From Bacteroidota bacterium (GTDB taxonomy: Bacteria; Bacteroidota; Bacteroidia; B-17B0; Aurantibacillaceae): 64,000 bases of DNA. The notes under the pieces are model-generated. The model was not told where the DNA came from. It was given only the letters and a program-made list of their open reading frames with translations, and ran no database searches. The DNA is taken from contig JADJDM010000014.1 of NCBI GenBank assembly GCA_016702705.1, positions 98,912 to 162,911 of the forward strand, in the 5' to 3' direction. Of this stretch, positions 45,360 through 54,619 are shown in pieces; the first letter of the stretch is position 1, and the number at the start of each line of letters is the position of its first letter. A program made the translations under genes and the position numbers.

Positions 45360-46808
45360 TTACTTCTGGTTATATTTTTTCAGCACGCTCTCAGCATTAC
45401 TGTTATTCGGATTTAGTTCCAATGATTTTTTATACGCAGCTAACCCCTCTTTTTCTTTTCCAAGAGCCAATAAACATTCTCCATAACCATCAAAAACATT
45501 GGCAGATTTTGGATATAACTCCGTGTTCAACTTAAAAAAAGCAAGGGCATCTTGTAGTTTTTTTTCTTGCAATAACTGATATGCCAAATCATTAATTGCA
45601 GTTTCCGAAATATTATAGCCTGGTTCAGCTTTTTTCGATTCTAATAAACAAAGCTTAGTAACTTCCTTCGCAGTTTTTTGAGGAAAAATATCGGACAATG
45701 GTTTTTTGTCGCCCCACTTTACATAAGTTATGTAATATGCAGCTAATTCACTTTCGGGATAGTTCTTTAAGTTAAGGTTGGCAAAGGCTAGCGCCTTATC
45801 TTTCATCCCTTTGCTTAAGAGTCTTTCAATAATTTCTATAATATTAGCTTCTGGAGCTAAAAATTGTAAACCCATATTTGCTGAAATTACATCCTGTTTT
45901 TTAGTTATGATTTCAATTGCAGTGTTTACTGATGTTGTATTATCATAAATTTTATTTATTTCCTCGTTATAGTACCAAGAAAAAATAGATTTTAAACCAT
46001 CATACGCTCCCTCAAAAGTTACCTCGCCATGTGTTAAATCAGGATAGTATTTCCAGCTAAAATTCAAGCCCTTGTTTTTATTACTTGTTATTTCATTCGA
46101 AAAACGCATAATGCATCTCATATGTCTCGACCATCCTGTTGTGTCTTTTTGAATAGCAGCAGTATCCATTGATTTAGGCATTGTTTGCGCCATAGCTAGG
46201 TAAAGAGATTTATTATTGAATGTTTTACTTTTCATTAATTCATGTGTTTTATTTGACCAAATAAATAGGTCGTGCCCTAGGCTGGGATCTAATGCTATAA
46301 ATGAATTAAAAACTTGAGGCTGATATACTAAGGTATTTGCAGCGCGTAAACCACCTAATGAATGTCCTAACAAAGTTCTGTATTGCTGTGTTGGATATTT
46401 TTTATCAATATAAGGTATTAATTCTTTTTCCATAAAGCTTGTAAAATCATCAATACTATCTTGTTTGTCTTTTGATGTAATAGGCATCAAATCTTTGAAA
46501 CGATTTTTACTTATAATCCCAACAACAATCATTTTTGGGCATCTTTCGCTACCGTAATAATCACTTAAATGGTCTATCATCCCTACTGTTTTTGTAAAAA
46601 GTATACCACCATCTAAAAGATAAAGTACAGGATATTTGTCCGTTTTAACATAAGGGTTTTCATTTTGTGGAACATAAACAATTATTTCTCTGTTTTCTTT
46701 TAGAAAGGTAGAATACAAACTGTCTTTTTTGCCAATGCATAAATCTCCGTTTGTTTGACCAACTAAAGTTGATGAGAAAATTAGAAGTAGGAAAATTAGT
46801 TGTTTCAT
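45360..46808 (-). CDS. Secreted alpha/beta-hydrolase esterase with TPR tail
   Basis: The ATG at 46808 gives a normal signal peptide (MKQLIFLLLIFSSTLVGQ); the longer frame up to 46946 starts in an unrelated region. The 482-residue protein has a PF00756-type esterase domain (REIIVYVPQNENPYVKTDKY, PVLYLLDGGILFTKTVGMID, nucleophile Ser in LLGHSLGGLRAANTL, then SFIALDPSLGHDLF and the His in YYPDLTHGEVTFEGAYDGLK). The C-terminal third has TPR-like repeats ending AAYKKSLELNPNNSNAESVL. Related enzymes hydrolyse siderophore or acyl esters; the substrate here is unknown. Confidence 0.87.
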   Translation of the reverse strand: MKQLIFLLLIFSSTLVGQTNGDLCIGKKDSLYSTFLKENREIIVYVPQNENPYVKTDKYPVLYLLDGGILFTKTVGMIDHLSDYYGSERCPKMIVVGIISKNRFKDLMPITSKDKQDSIDDFTSFMEKELIPYIDKKYPTQQYRTLLGHSLGGLRAANTLVYQPQVFNSFIALDPSLGHDLFIWSNKTHELMKSKTFNNKSLYLAMAQTMPKSMDTAAIQKDTTGWSRHMRCIMRFSNEITSNKNKGLNFSWKYYPDLTHGEVTFEGAYDGLKSIFSWYYNEEINKIYDNTTSVNTAIEIITKKQDVISANMGLQFLAPEANIIEIIERLLSKGMKDKALAFANLNLKNYPESELAAYYITYVKWGDKKPLSDIFPQKTAKEVTKLCLLESKKAEPGYNISETAINDLAYQLLQEKKLQDALAFFKLNTELYPKSANVFDGYGECLLALGKEKEGLAAYKKSLELNPNNSNAESVLKKYNQK

Positions 46809-46821
46809 TTTTAGTTCTAAC

Positions 46822-46898
46822 AATAACTGTTTATATCGCTCTGGCGGCTTACGCTTTGTGGATTCCAGATAGCTATCTGGAGAAGACTCAAAGTTATT
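46822..46898. repeat. Palindromic intergenic element
   Basis: The 308-base gap 46809-47116 has no gene. It contains outer inverted repeats AATAACT (46822-46828) and AGTTATT (46892-46898) around a perfect 18-bp palindrome TCCAGATAGCTATCTGGA (46864-46881), in a locally GC-richer patch (CGCTCTGGCGGCTTACGC). It looks like a small repeat-type element rather than a gene. The rest of the gap shows nothing recognisable. Confidence 0.5.
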
Positions 46899-47116
46899 AA
46901 ACCGACAAATGTTAAAACGAAGATAACGATTCTTAAGCGATGGCAAAACTATAAGCTAATTTAGCAGACACAATTGAATTTATCTTTCTAATTTTCCTAA
47001 CCCCATTTAGTCCTCTTCTCCCTTATCTGATTCCAAAATAGACAGAGTATCTTTTTTAAGAATGTGTGTTCATTTACATTTGATTGATAAAATTAAAAAA
47101 CGTTTAAGAACACATT

Positions 47117-47518
47117 ATGAATTCAAAACAACACAAAGTCCGATTAATCTATCACATCCTAGTAATGCCTTTAATTTATAGCCTTATTATTCCAGTTTTT
47201 ATATTGGATTTTTGGGTAGAAATTTATCATCGCATTTGTTTTGTTGCATATGATATTCCTTACGTAAAAAGAAGTAAATACATAAAGATTGACAGGCATA
47301 AACTTTCGTACTTACAGTTTTATGAAAAACTAAATTGTGTGTATTGCGGTTATGCAAATGGTGTTTTACATTACACGTCTGTGATTGCAGGCGAAACCGA
47401 AAAATACTGGTGTGGAATTAAGCATAAAAGCGATGCCGAATTTGTTTCGCCTCCACATCACGATGAGTTTATAGATTATGGTGATGAAGAAGCTTACCGA
47501 AGAATAGTAAACAATTAA
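47117..47518 (+). CDS. Conserved membrane-anchored protein with CxxC motif
   Basis: 133 residues: one or two hydrophobic spans at the N-terminus (LIYHILVMPLIYSLIIPVFI), then KLNCVYCGYANGVLHYTSVI with a CxxC pair, AGETEKYWCGIKHKSDAEFV and an acidic end (PPHHDEFIDYGDEEAYRRI). The Cys and His residues could bind a metal. I recall similar short proteins of unknown function in several bacterial groups. No function assigned. Confidence 0.6.
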   Translation: MNSKQHKVRLIYHILVMPLIYSLIIPVFILDFWVEIYHRICFVAYDIPYVKRSKYIKIDRHKLSYLQFYEKLNCVYCGYANGVLHYTSVIAGETEKYWCGIKHKSDAEFVSPPHHDEFIDYGDEEAYRRIVNN

Positions 47519-47538
47519 TAATCCTCTTTATAATTGCT

Positions 47539-47546
47539 TACCTTTG
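47539..47546 (+). promoter_or_regulatory. -7 box TACCTTTG
   Basis: An exact TAnnTTTG match 13 nt before the ATG of the next gene. Confidence 0.55.
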
Positions 47547-47559
47547 CAAAAAACATTCT

Positions 47560-48005
47560 ATGACTATTGCAATGGCATTCTTTCTTAACGAACACAAAAT
47601 GTGCATGAGTTTGGAATATCCTGAAACAGGCATGGATTATGTTTTTAAGTTGTTACCAAAGGAATGGGAATTTTTAGGTACAATTTGGGATGATCAATCG
47701 GATGAATGGAAAGAAGCAATAACTTATTACGCGGGCTGTGTAAGAGTAAAAGAAAGCTACCCAATAATTGCTAAAGCTCTAAAAGAGGATAATAAAGACA
47801 TTGAAAAGCAAATACTACTTGCCTTACATAAAAGTTTAAAGGAAGAATTTCTTACCGAGAAAAATTAGAGAAATCCTTAAGCGATGCAGAAATACAATTT
47901 GTTTTAGGCTTAATTGAAGATATACTTATTACTCCAAAGCGCCATACCGAAATGAGAGAATTAAAAGCAATGTTAGAGATGTTTGGTAAAAGTAAACTGA
48001 ATTAA
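47560..48005 (+). CDS. Conserved hypothetical protein (frame break in an A5 run)
   Basis: The first frame (47560-47868, MAFFLNEHKMCMSLEYPETG ... LHKSLKEEFLTEKN) stops in the run GAGAAAAATTAG. One more A there gives EKLEKSLSDAEIQFVLGLIE then DILITPKRHTEMRELKAMLE and TAA at 48003-48005, about 148 residues in total. The continuous codon-like reading after the break supports a single gene. It has no signal peptide or membrane helix and mixes acidic helices with aromatic residues. Family not recognised. Confidence 0.65.
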
Positions 48006-48009
48006 TCCC

Positions 48010-48603
48010 CTACTCTCTTTTTAACCAACCTGTAATACTCATACGCTGTTTGTTCGATACAAGTACTTCGTGTTCTAATTCACTGCTCTTAAAAAACACT
48101 GTTTTACCTTGAGTTGGGTTTATTGTTTGATCACCTTTTTCGGGGTGTATTAAGAGTTGACCTCCATCCTCTTCTTTCCAATCTTTGTTTAAATAGGAAA
48201 TCATGGAGAATTGTCGGCTTGAGTTGCTTTTAAATTGGTCGAGATGCTTTTTATAAAAACTGCCCCGCTCATACATCGAATAATGAAATTCATAATCGGT
48301 AATACCTGTATAGCAACTATGATTAAGGTACTTTACGAAATCGTCCATTTGTGAAAAGAATTCATTTTCGTATTTGTCTTCATGTTTTTTATCTAACCAA
48401 TAAATTTCATCGCTTCTTGTTTTCTTGTCTTGTGATATTACCGAATCATTGCCTGTTCCTGCCGAATGAAATAAGCCCTTACCATGAATAGTAAGCAGGT
48501 TGTTTTGTAAATTGGTAGCTAAGGCTTCATTAATAAAATCAGAAGATATACCAACCTCATTATCTAAATAGCCACTAATAAGTGTTTCAAAGGAATCGTC
48601 CAT
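48010..48603 (-). CDS. 2-oxoglutarate/Fe(II)-dependent oxygenase (prolyl hydroxylase type)
   Basis: 197 residues. The iron-binding facial triad is visible: His and Asp in YKKHLDQFKS and the distal His in SSELEHEVLVSNKQRMSI, followed by the 2-oxoglutarate-binding Arg in QRMSITGW. MISYLNKDWKEEDGGQLLIH is the strand-turn typical of SM-20/P4H-like enzymes. These hydroxylate protein or small-molecule substrates using O2. Lies divergently to the SpoIIE gene and converges on the preceding hypothetical gene. Confidence 0.88.
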   Translation of the reverse strand: MDDSFETLISGYLDNEVGISSDFINEALATNLQNNLLTIHGKGLFHSAGTGNDSVISQDKKTRSDEIYWLDKKHEDKYENEFFSQMDDFVKYLNHSCYTGITDYEFHYSMYERGSFYKKHLDQFKSNSSRQFSMISYLNKDWKEEDGGQLLIHPEKGDQTINPTQGKTVFFKSSELEHEVLVSNKQRMSITGWLKRE

Positions 48604-48712
48604 ATTTTAGGCTTGGCCTGAAAGTACAGACGAGCTACAAGGTAGTTTAATTAAATTAGAACAGCCTAAACAATTATTTGTATTTTTACCTATATCTAAA
48701 TTAAATAAGGAT

Positions 48713-50743
48713 TTGCCCCGTTTTAAGAAACATATAATTAGTGTTTTTGTTTTTCTGTTATGTTTTGTTAGCATATCGCGTGCCCAAAATATTGATTCCT
48801 TAAAACAAGCTTTAAGCTCGGCAAAGCACGATACAATTAAAATTTCTATCTTATTAGAATTAGTAGAAAGCATTAGCGACGATAATGTTTGGCCCATTTA
48901 TAATGACCAATTAATAAAACTTTCAGAGAAATTAGTATTGGATGGAAACAGTAAAGTTAAGCTTATTGGAAAACGTGGTTTAGCGGATGGTAATAATAAT
49001 CTTGGATTTATTTATAATAATCAAGGTGATATTCCAAAAGCATTAGAGTATTTTAGCAAGAGTTTAAAACTTCAAGAAGAATTAAAAGATAAACAAGGAA
49101 TAGCCGAAGCACTCGGCAATATTGGAGTTATCTATTACTTTCAAAATGAAAAAGAAAAAGCACTCGATTATTATACCAAAGCCTTAAAGCTACGCGAAGA
49201 ACTTGGAATAAAAGAAGACATTGCAAATTCCCTTAATAATATTGGTAACCTATATTACATGATGGGTAAAATGAAAGAAGCGCTTGATTATTCAACCCGC
49301 AGTTTAAAATTGCAAGAAGAGATTGGCGATAACCAAGGTATTTCATATTCACTAAATAATTTAGGCGCTATTTATTTTAACAAAGGAGATATACAACAAG
49401 CTTTATATTATTATGCAAAAAGCCTAGCCATGCGTAAAGAAATGGGAGATAAACAAGGTTTAGCATCCTCTTTACATAATTTAGGTGTGGTGCATTTAAA
49501 AATTTATACTGATTCTCCGAAAACAAAAATGCAGGAGCTAAAATTAGCACTTGCGTACACGGATAGTTCTTTAACTCTTGCAAAAGAATTAGGTTTTCCT
49601 GATAACATTAGGAATGCTGAGCGCTTGTATTCAAGAGTAGATTCGGCTCAAGGTAATTTTTCGAGCGCATTTGAACATTATAAACAATATATTTTGTATC
49701 GCGATAGTATTAGCAACGAGGCAAATCACCAAGAAAGTTTAAAAAGCCAAATGAAATATGTTTTTGAAAAGAAAGAAGCCATATTACTTGAACAGCATGA
49801 CAAGGAACAAGCTATTAGTAAAGAAAAACAAAGGGTACAAACCATTGTAATATGGTCGGTTGCAGGTGGTTTATTGCTTTTACTAATATTCTCAGTTTTC
49901 ATTTTTAAAAGTCTGCAAGAAAACAAAAAGGCAAATAAAATAATTACCAGTCAAAAAGAATTAGTAGAAACTAAGAATCATATAATTGAAGAAAAACAAA
50001 AAGAAATTGTGGATTCGATAAATTATGCAAAGCGGATTCAATATTCTTTATTGGCTCATGCAGATTTTATTACAGAAAATATTCCTCAGCACTTTGTTTA
50101 CTTTAATCCTAAGGATATTGTAAGTGGAGATTTTTACTGGGCGACTAAACAAGGTTCTAAATTTTATCTAGCCATTTGTGATAGTACGGGGCACGGTGTT
50201 CCAGGTGCATTTATGAGTTTATTAAACATTGGTTTTTTAAGCGAGGCAATTAACGAAAAGGGAATTGTAGAACCCAATGAAGTTTTTAATAATGTGCGTC
50301 AACGTTTAATTACCACAATAAGCAATGAAGGACAAAAGGATGGATTTGATGGTATATTACTTTGTGTTGATACAGAAACGAAACAATTAACTTACGCTGC
50401 TGCAAATAACCGTCCTGTAATTATAGAAGATGGAAATATAATGCAACTTGCAGCAGATAGAATGCCAGTAGGCATGGGCGAACGAAAAGAAAATTTTAGT
50501 TTACATACCATTGATTTAAAACCAGAAGATACTTTGTATTTATATACAGATGGTTTTGCCGATCAGTTTGGTGGAACAAAAGGAAAAAAATTCATGTACA
50601 AACAATTGAATCAATTACTAGCTGATATTAGTACCGAAATAATTGAAGAGCAGCAAATTATTTTAAGAGATTCTTTCGAAAAGTGGCGTGGTGATTTGGA
50701 GCAAGTTGATGATGTGTTGGTGATAGGGATTAAAATGACTTAA
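48713..50743 (+). CDS. TPR-containing SpoIIE-family PP2C phosphatase, subtype A (isolated)
   Basis: 676 residues from a TTG start that gives a proper signal peptide (MPRFKKHIISVFVFLLCFVS-ISRAQ). Regular 40-residue TPR repeats (GIAEALGNIGVIYYFQNEKE, KALDYYTKALKLREELG, DIANSLNNIGNLYYMMGKMK) run from about 95 to 290. A membrane helix lies near 376-398 (WSVAGGLLLLLIFSVFIFKS), then the linker KEIVDSINYAKRIQYSLLAH and the SpoIIE domain: KDIVSGDFYW (about 466), CDSTGHGVPGAF, QKDGFDGILL, YTDGFADQFGG. Same subtype as the 9-17 kb array but placed alone; it overlaps the haemoglobin gene by 4 nt at the 3' end. Confidence 0.88.
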   Translation: MPRFKKHIISVFVFLLCFVSISRAQNIDSLKQALSSAKHDTIKISILLELVESISDDNVWPIYNDQLIKLSEKLVLDGNSKVKLIGKRGLADGNNNLGFIYNNQGDIPKALEYFSKSLKLQEELKDKQGIAEALGNIGVIYYFQNEKEKALDYYTKALKLREELGIKEDIANSLNNIGNLYYMMGKMKEALDYSTRSLKLQEEIGDNQGISYSLNNLGAIYFNKGDIQQALYYYAKSLAMRKEMGDKQGLASSLHNLGVVHLKIYTDSPKTKMQELKLALAYTDSSLTLAKELGFPDNIRNAERLYSRVDSAQGNFSSAFEHYKQYILYRDSISNEANHQESLKSQMKYVFEKKEAILLEQHDKEQAISKEKQRVQTIVIWSVAGGLLLLLIFSVFIFKSLQENKKANKIITSQKELVETKNHIIEEKQKEIVDSINYAKRIQYSLLAHADFITENIPQHFVYFNPKDIVSGDFYWATKQGSKFYLAICDSTGHGVPGAFMSLLNIGFLSEAINEKGIVEPNEVFNNVRQRLITTISNEGQKDGFDGILLCVDTETKQLTYAAANNRPVIIEDGNIMQLAADRMPVGMGERKENFSLHTIDLKPEDTLYLYTDGFADQFGGTKGKKFMYKQLNQLLADISTEIIEEQQIILRDSFEKWRGDLEQVDDVLVIGIKMT

Positions 50744-51159
50744 GATTGCTCATTCGCATTTCTTTCCTTTTCGTATTGCTCGTTAATGTAATTCATTTTA
50801 TACGACCACACCTCTTTTATATTAAAAGCTTTACGCTTTAATTCTTCTGTGTTAGGCCCTTCAAAATGTTCATCCATATTAGCTAAAAACAAATCCATCC
50901 AAGTATTAAAGTGAGTTGGACTTAATGTTTCCATAGCATTTACCTTTACGTGTGGAAGAAATGGCGCACCTTTGTAACCGCCCGTTTGGAACAAAATATT
51001 TTCCCAAAAGCCATACATTTTTGGTAAATGTGTTTCCCAATTTACTTTTGCAACATCATCAAAAATTCTTCCCAACAATTCGTTAGCACGAATTTTATCA
51101 TAGAATGTATCTACCAATAATTTAATATCAACCTGATTATTTTCTATATCCTTCTTCAT
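50740..51159 (-). CDS. Group III truncated haemoglobin
   Basis: 139 residues with the features of group III (trHbP) globins: IKLLVDTFYDKIRANELLGR, WETHLPKMYGFWENILFQTG with the B/E-region aromatic residues, and HFNTWMDLFLANMDEHFEGP holding the proximal His. Such globins bind haem and O2 or NO, with roles in redox or NO protection. It precedes the QueD-like/hppD genes on the same strand by 3 nt, suggesting one operon. Confidence 0.9.
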   Translation of the reverse strand: MKKDIENNQVDIKLLVDTFYDKIRANELLGRIFDDVAKVNWETHLPKMYGFWENILFQTGGYKGAPFLPHVKVNAMETLSPTHFNTWMDLFLANMDEHFEGPNTEELKRKAFNIKEVWSYKMNYINEQYEKERNANEQS

Positions 51160-51162
51160 GTC

Positions 51163-51615
51163 TTATAAATTATCATCTAAAAACCATTCGGAATAAGATG
51201 TTGGGGTTTCGTAAAGTTTAATGCTTTTGAGTATAAAGTTATGGTTTTCGAAGGCGCTAAGCAAACGATTTTTAAACTCAATTATTAAATTTTCACAAGA
51301 AGGTTGAAAAGGAAGATAAATCAATTTCTCGAAAGCAGCTTGTAAAGTGCTTAAACCAGCATGCGGACTTTTTTTGTTTAACACCAAAGCATGGTCAAAT
51401 ACATCTACCACATGTTCTTTTACAATTTCCTTAAAATCTTTAAAATCCACAACCATTCCATCTTTTGGGTCGCCACGTTTGCATATTGGCACACCAATTA
51501 AGGTAACGTGTAAATGATAAGTATGGCCATGAATGTTTTTGCATAAACCGTCATGACCATACAAGGCGTGCGCCATATCAAATGTAAAACTCTTGGTAAC
51601 TCTAACTTTTTCCAA
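51163..51615 (-). CDS. 6-pyruvoyl-tetrahydropterin synthase / QueD family
   Basis: 150 residues with the zinc ligands in DMAHALYGHDG and the CKNIHGHTYHLHV motif (His-Gly-His, with the catalytic Cys nearby), MVVDFKDFKEIVKEHVVDVF with the base-relay region FDHALVL, and the Glu in KLYETPTSYSEW that holds the pterin. QueD makes 6-carboxy-tetrahydropterin for queuosine; PTPS relatives make tetrahydrobiopterin precursors. It lies in the same strand run as hppD; in some bacteria pterins support phenylalanine hydroxylation upstream of this pathway, so a pterin link to tyrosine catabolism is possible but unproven. Confidence 0.85.
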   Translation of the reverse strand: MEKVRVTKSFTFDMAHALYGHDGLCKNIHGHTYHLHVTLIGVPICKRGDPKDGMVVDFKDFKEIVKEHVVDVFDHALVLNKKSPHAGLSTLQAAFEKLIYLPFQPSCENLIIEFKNRLLSAFENHNFILKSIKLYETPTSYSEWFLDDNL

Positions 51616-51622
51616 TATTCAA

Positions 51623-52780
51623 TTATAAAGTTCCTCTTCTCTCCTGCTCCGCTTCTATACTTTCAAATAAGGCTTTAAAATTTCCTTTTCCAAAAGATTT
51701 TGCTCCTTTACGTTGTATGATTTCGAAAAACAATGTTGGTCTGTCTTCAACAGGTTTAGTAAATATTTGAAGTAAGTAACCTTCTTCATCTCTATCCACC
51801 ATTATACCTAATGATTTCAATTTCTCCATGTCTTCTTCAATAATTCCTACACGTTCTTTTACTGTATCGTAATATGAACCTGGTACGTGTAAAAATTCTA
51901 CCCCACGTCTTCTCATTTCAGAAATCGTAAATACGATATCATCCGTTGCTACCGCAATGTGTTGGCAACCTGGACCTCTATAGAAATCTAAATACTCTTC
52001 AATTTGCGATTTCTTTTTACCATCCGCAGGCTCGTTAATTGGGAATTTAATTCTACCGTTTCCATTCGACATTACCTTACTCATTAAAGCAGTGTATTCA
52101 GTCGAAATATCTTTATCATCAAATGTTACAAGGTTTGCAAAGCCCATTACATCCCCATAAAACATAGCCCACTTGTTCATAGCACCTAACTCAACATTAC
52201 CAACCATGTGATCGATGTATTTTAAACCTGTTGAACCTGGATGATATTCTGAAGTCCACTTTTCGAAACCCGGCATAAATAAACCTTTGTAGTTTTTACG
52301 CTCCATAAACATGTGAATGGTTTCGCCATAAGTATGAATACCAGCTCTAACAATTTCACCTTGCGCATCTTTTAATACTTCAGGCTCTAAATATGATTTT
52401 GCTCCACGCTTAGTTGTTTCCGCGTAAGCAGCACGTGCATCATCAACCCATAATGCAATAACTTTAACGCCATCGCCATGTTTACGAATGTGATGCGAAA
52501 TTTCACTTTCTGGATCAAATGGTGTAGTCAGTACTAAACGGATTTTATCTTGAACTAATACATATGAGCACTTATCGCGTGAACCTGTTTCTAAACCTGC
52601 ATAAGCAAGTTCCTGAAACCCAAATGCTGTTTTGTAATAGTGCGCAGCTTGTTTTGCGTTGCCCACATATAATTCAACGTAATCAGTTCCGTTGATAGGT
52701 AAAAAGTCTTCTGCTTTTTCAAACACTTTTTCACCTGAATAATCGAAGTTTTTTACTGCGGTTAAATCTTTAGTTTCCAT
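51623..52780 (-). CDS. hppD: 4-hydroxyphenylpyruvate dioxygenase
   Basis: 385 residues with two vicinal-oxygen-chelate halves. The iron ligands are His in KYIDHMVGNVELG (about 190), His in GCQHIAVATDDIV (about 273) and Glu in LFFEIIQRKGAKS (about 353), all in the enzyme's known order. It converts 4-hydroxyphenylpyruvate to homogentisate in tyrosine degradation. The homogentisate dioxygenase gene is 12 nt upstream on the same strand, so the two successive steps share an operon. Confidence 0.96.
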   Translation of the reverse strand: METKDLTAVKNFDYSGEKVFEKAEDFLPINGTDYVELYVGNAKQAAHYYKTAFGFQELAYAGLETGSRDKCSYVLVQDKIRLVLTTPFDPESEISHHIRKHGDGVKVIALWVDDARAAYAETTKRGAKSYLEPEVLKDAQGEIVRAGIHTYGETIHMFMERKNYKGLFMPGFEKWTSEYHPGSTGLKYIDHMVGNVELGAMNKWAMFYGDVMGFANLVTFDDKDISTEYTALMSKVMSNGNGRIKFPINEPADGKKKSQIEEYLDFYRGPGCQHIAVATDDIVFTISEMRRRGVEFLHVPGSYYDTVKERVGIIEEDMEKLKSLGIMVDRDEEGYLLQIFTKPVEDRPTLFFEIIQRKGAKSFGKGNFKALFESIEAEQERRGTL

Positions 52781-52792
52781 GTTATTTAATTT

Positions 52793-53967
52793 TTAGTGTG
52801 TTAATTGTTCTTGTGTCATCCACGATTTGTAATAATCTTTTACTTCGCATTTTAAAGCCTCTGTAGTAATTTTTAAAGGTTTAAAAGGATCTATCATTAC
52901 TGCTAATTCTTGTGTTTCCTTTTTACCGATGCTTCTTTCAATTGCTCCTGGGTGTGGTCCGTGTGGAACTCCTGCAGGATGTAGAGTAAATTGTCCCTTA
53001 CCAATATTGTTTCTGCTCATAAAATCGCCATCTACATAATACAGAATCTCATCTGCATCAATATTACTATGGTGATAAGGCGCAGGAATAGCATTTGGAT
53101 GATAATCGTACATACGCGGAACGAATGAACAGATTACAAAGTTGTGCCCTTCAAACTGTTGATGAATTGGAGGTGGCATGTGAATGCGACCTGTGATAGG
53201 TTCAAAATTAAAAATAGAAAACGCATACGGATAACTATAACCATCCCAACCCACAACATCAAAAGGATGTGTTGCGTATGTGTATGGATAAATCATTCCA
53301 CGCTTTTTAATCATTACTTTAAAATCACCTTTTACATCATGTGTTTCTAATGAATGTGGTAATTTAAAATCGCGTTCACAAAATGGAGAATGCTCTAATA
53401 ATTGTCCAAATTCATTTCTATATCTTTTGGAGTACGAATTGGACTATGAGATTCTACAAATAAAATTTTATTATCTTTTGTATCAAATTCTAATTTGTAA
53501 ACTGTACCTCTTGGAATAATTACATAATCACCGTATTCAAAGTCAACAGTACCATACATGGTTTTACAACGACCGCTTCCTTTATGAATAAAAAGCATTT
53601 CATCCGAATCGGCATTTTTAAAGAAATAGTCCTCCATTGTTTGAGTTGGAGCAGCCATCCCAATTTGCATGTCATCATTAAAGAAAAACACTTTTCTACT
53701 TTCTAAATAATCATCAGATGGTTCAACTTCTAAACCTTTAAATGAAAGAGCTTTTAAGTTATCTTCAATTGCCACTTCTGGTTTTGCCCAATATGCCTTA
53801 CCAATATCCTTTACCATGGTTGGAGGATTTAAATGATAAACCAATGATGAAGTGCTAGAAAAACCTTCTGTCCCAAAAAGTTCTTCGTGATATAATTCTC
53901 CGTTTTTCTGACGGAAAACAACGTGTCTCTTATCGGGAACTATCCCGTGTTTTTGATATACAGGCAT
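52793..53967 (-). CDS. hmgA: Homogentisate 1,2-dioxygenase (frame break in an A4 run)
   Basis: The start at ATG 53967 gives MPVYQKHGIVPDKRHVVFR, the family N-terminus. The first frame stops after PIRTPKDIEMNLDNY, while the next frame reads RYRNEFGQLLEHSPFCERDF and continues to THPFDVVGWDGYSYPYAFSI, HSNIDADEILYYVDGDFMSR and HPAGVPHGPHPGA, which supply His and Glu ligands. Adding one A at 53425-53428 gives the conserved TPKRYRNEFG and a single protein of about 391 residues. It opens the homogentisate ring to maleylacetoacetate. Later genes of the pathway are not in the window. Confidence 0.92.
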
Positions 53968-54117
53968 GTGAATTTGTTTTATACAAATTACATTTTTTCG
54001 AGACGAAAACAGGCTGATATAACTCATTTCGAAAACTGATAATTATCACTAAAATCTCTTTTAAAAGCAACTTACTTTGCCTTATTAAACAATGTAAAAC
54101 AATTTAAACTAAACAAT

Positions 54118-54501
54118 ATGAATACTAAAGAAACAATCTACAACCAACACGCTGAAAACGTTGAATGGACAAGTAAACTTAATTTCTACAAGGACGAAGT
54201 TGCTATTATGAAAGGACGTTTAGAAGAAGTTACTTCTAAAAACAACGATAAGGATGTTTTGGCTAAAGTTGAACATTTCCAAAACCAATTCATTATTCAA
54301 AGAAATAACATTGATGAAATTTCGCATGCTGTAAAAATGAATGAGGAAGCATTACAAAAAGAAGTGAATTCGAATCCAGTTGCTGTTGATCATCGTAAAG
54401 CAGAGTATCATGCAAAAGAAAAAGATTTAGTGGATTCATTTGAAAAGAACTTTAATGAACTTCGTACTGAATTCAAAACATTTGCTGCAAAGTGGATGTA
54501 A
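54118..54501 (+). CDS. Hypothetical helical (coiled-coil) protein
   Basis: 127 residues, predicted all-helical and highly charged: KLNFYKDEVAIMKGRLEEVT, KVEHFQNQFIIQRNNIDEIS and EKDLVDSFEKNFNELRTEFK. No signal peptide or membrane helix. Heptad-like spacing suggests a coiled coil or four-helix bundle. Followed by a clear terminator, so it is a single-gene unit. Family not recognised. Confidence 0.65.
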   Translation: MNTKETIYNQHAENVEWTSKLNFYKDEVAIMKGRLEEVTSKNNDKDVLAKVEHFQNQFIIQRNNIDEISHAVKMNEEALQKEVNSNPVAVDHRKAEYHAKEKDLVDSFEKNFNELRTEFKTFAAKWM

Positions 54502-54538
54502 TAAATATGTTTTTATAATTAAGGGTTATAAAACAAAA

Positions 54539-54573
54539 AATCCCCGTATGGCTAATGCTATGCGGGGATTTTT
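54539..54573. terminator. Rho-independent terminator
   Basis: AAAAATCCCCGTATGGC pairs with GCTATGCGGGGATTTTT (two G-U or A-C positions) around TAAT; T and A runs make it usable on both strands. Confidence 0.85.
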
Positions 54574-54619
54574 ATTTAAGTAAATTCAATGATTCGCAAA
54601 TAATCCTTAATTTCACGTC

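Noticed and set aside
46808..46946. 46-residue N-terminal extension of the esterase
   Set aside because: The extension is translated from the palindromic intergenic element and lacks protein character; the ATG at 46808 starts a clean signal peptide.
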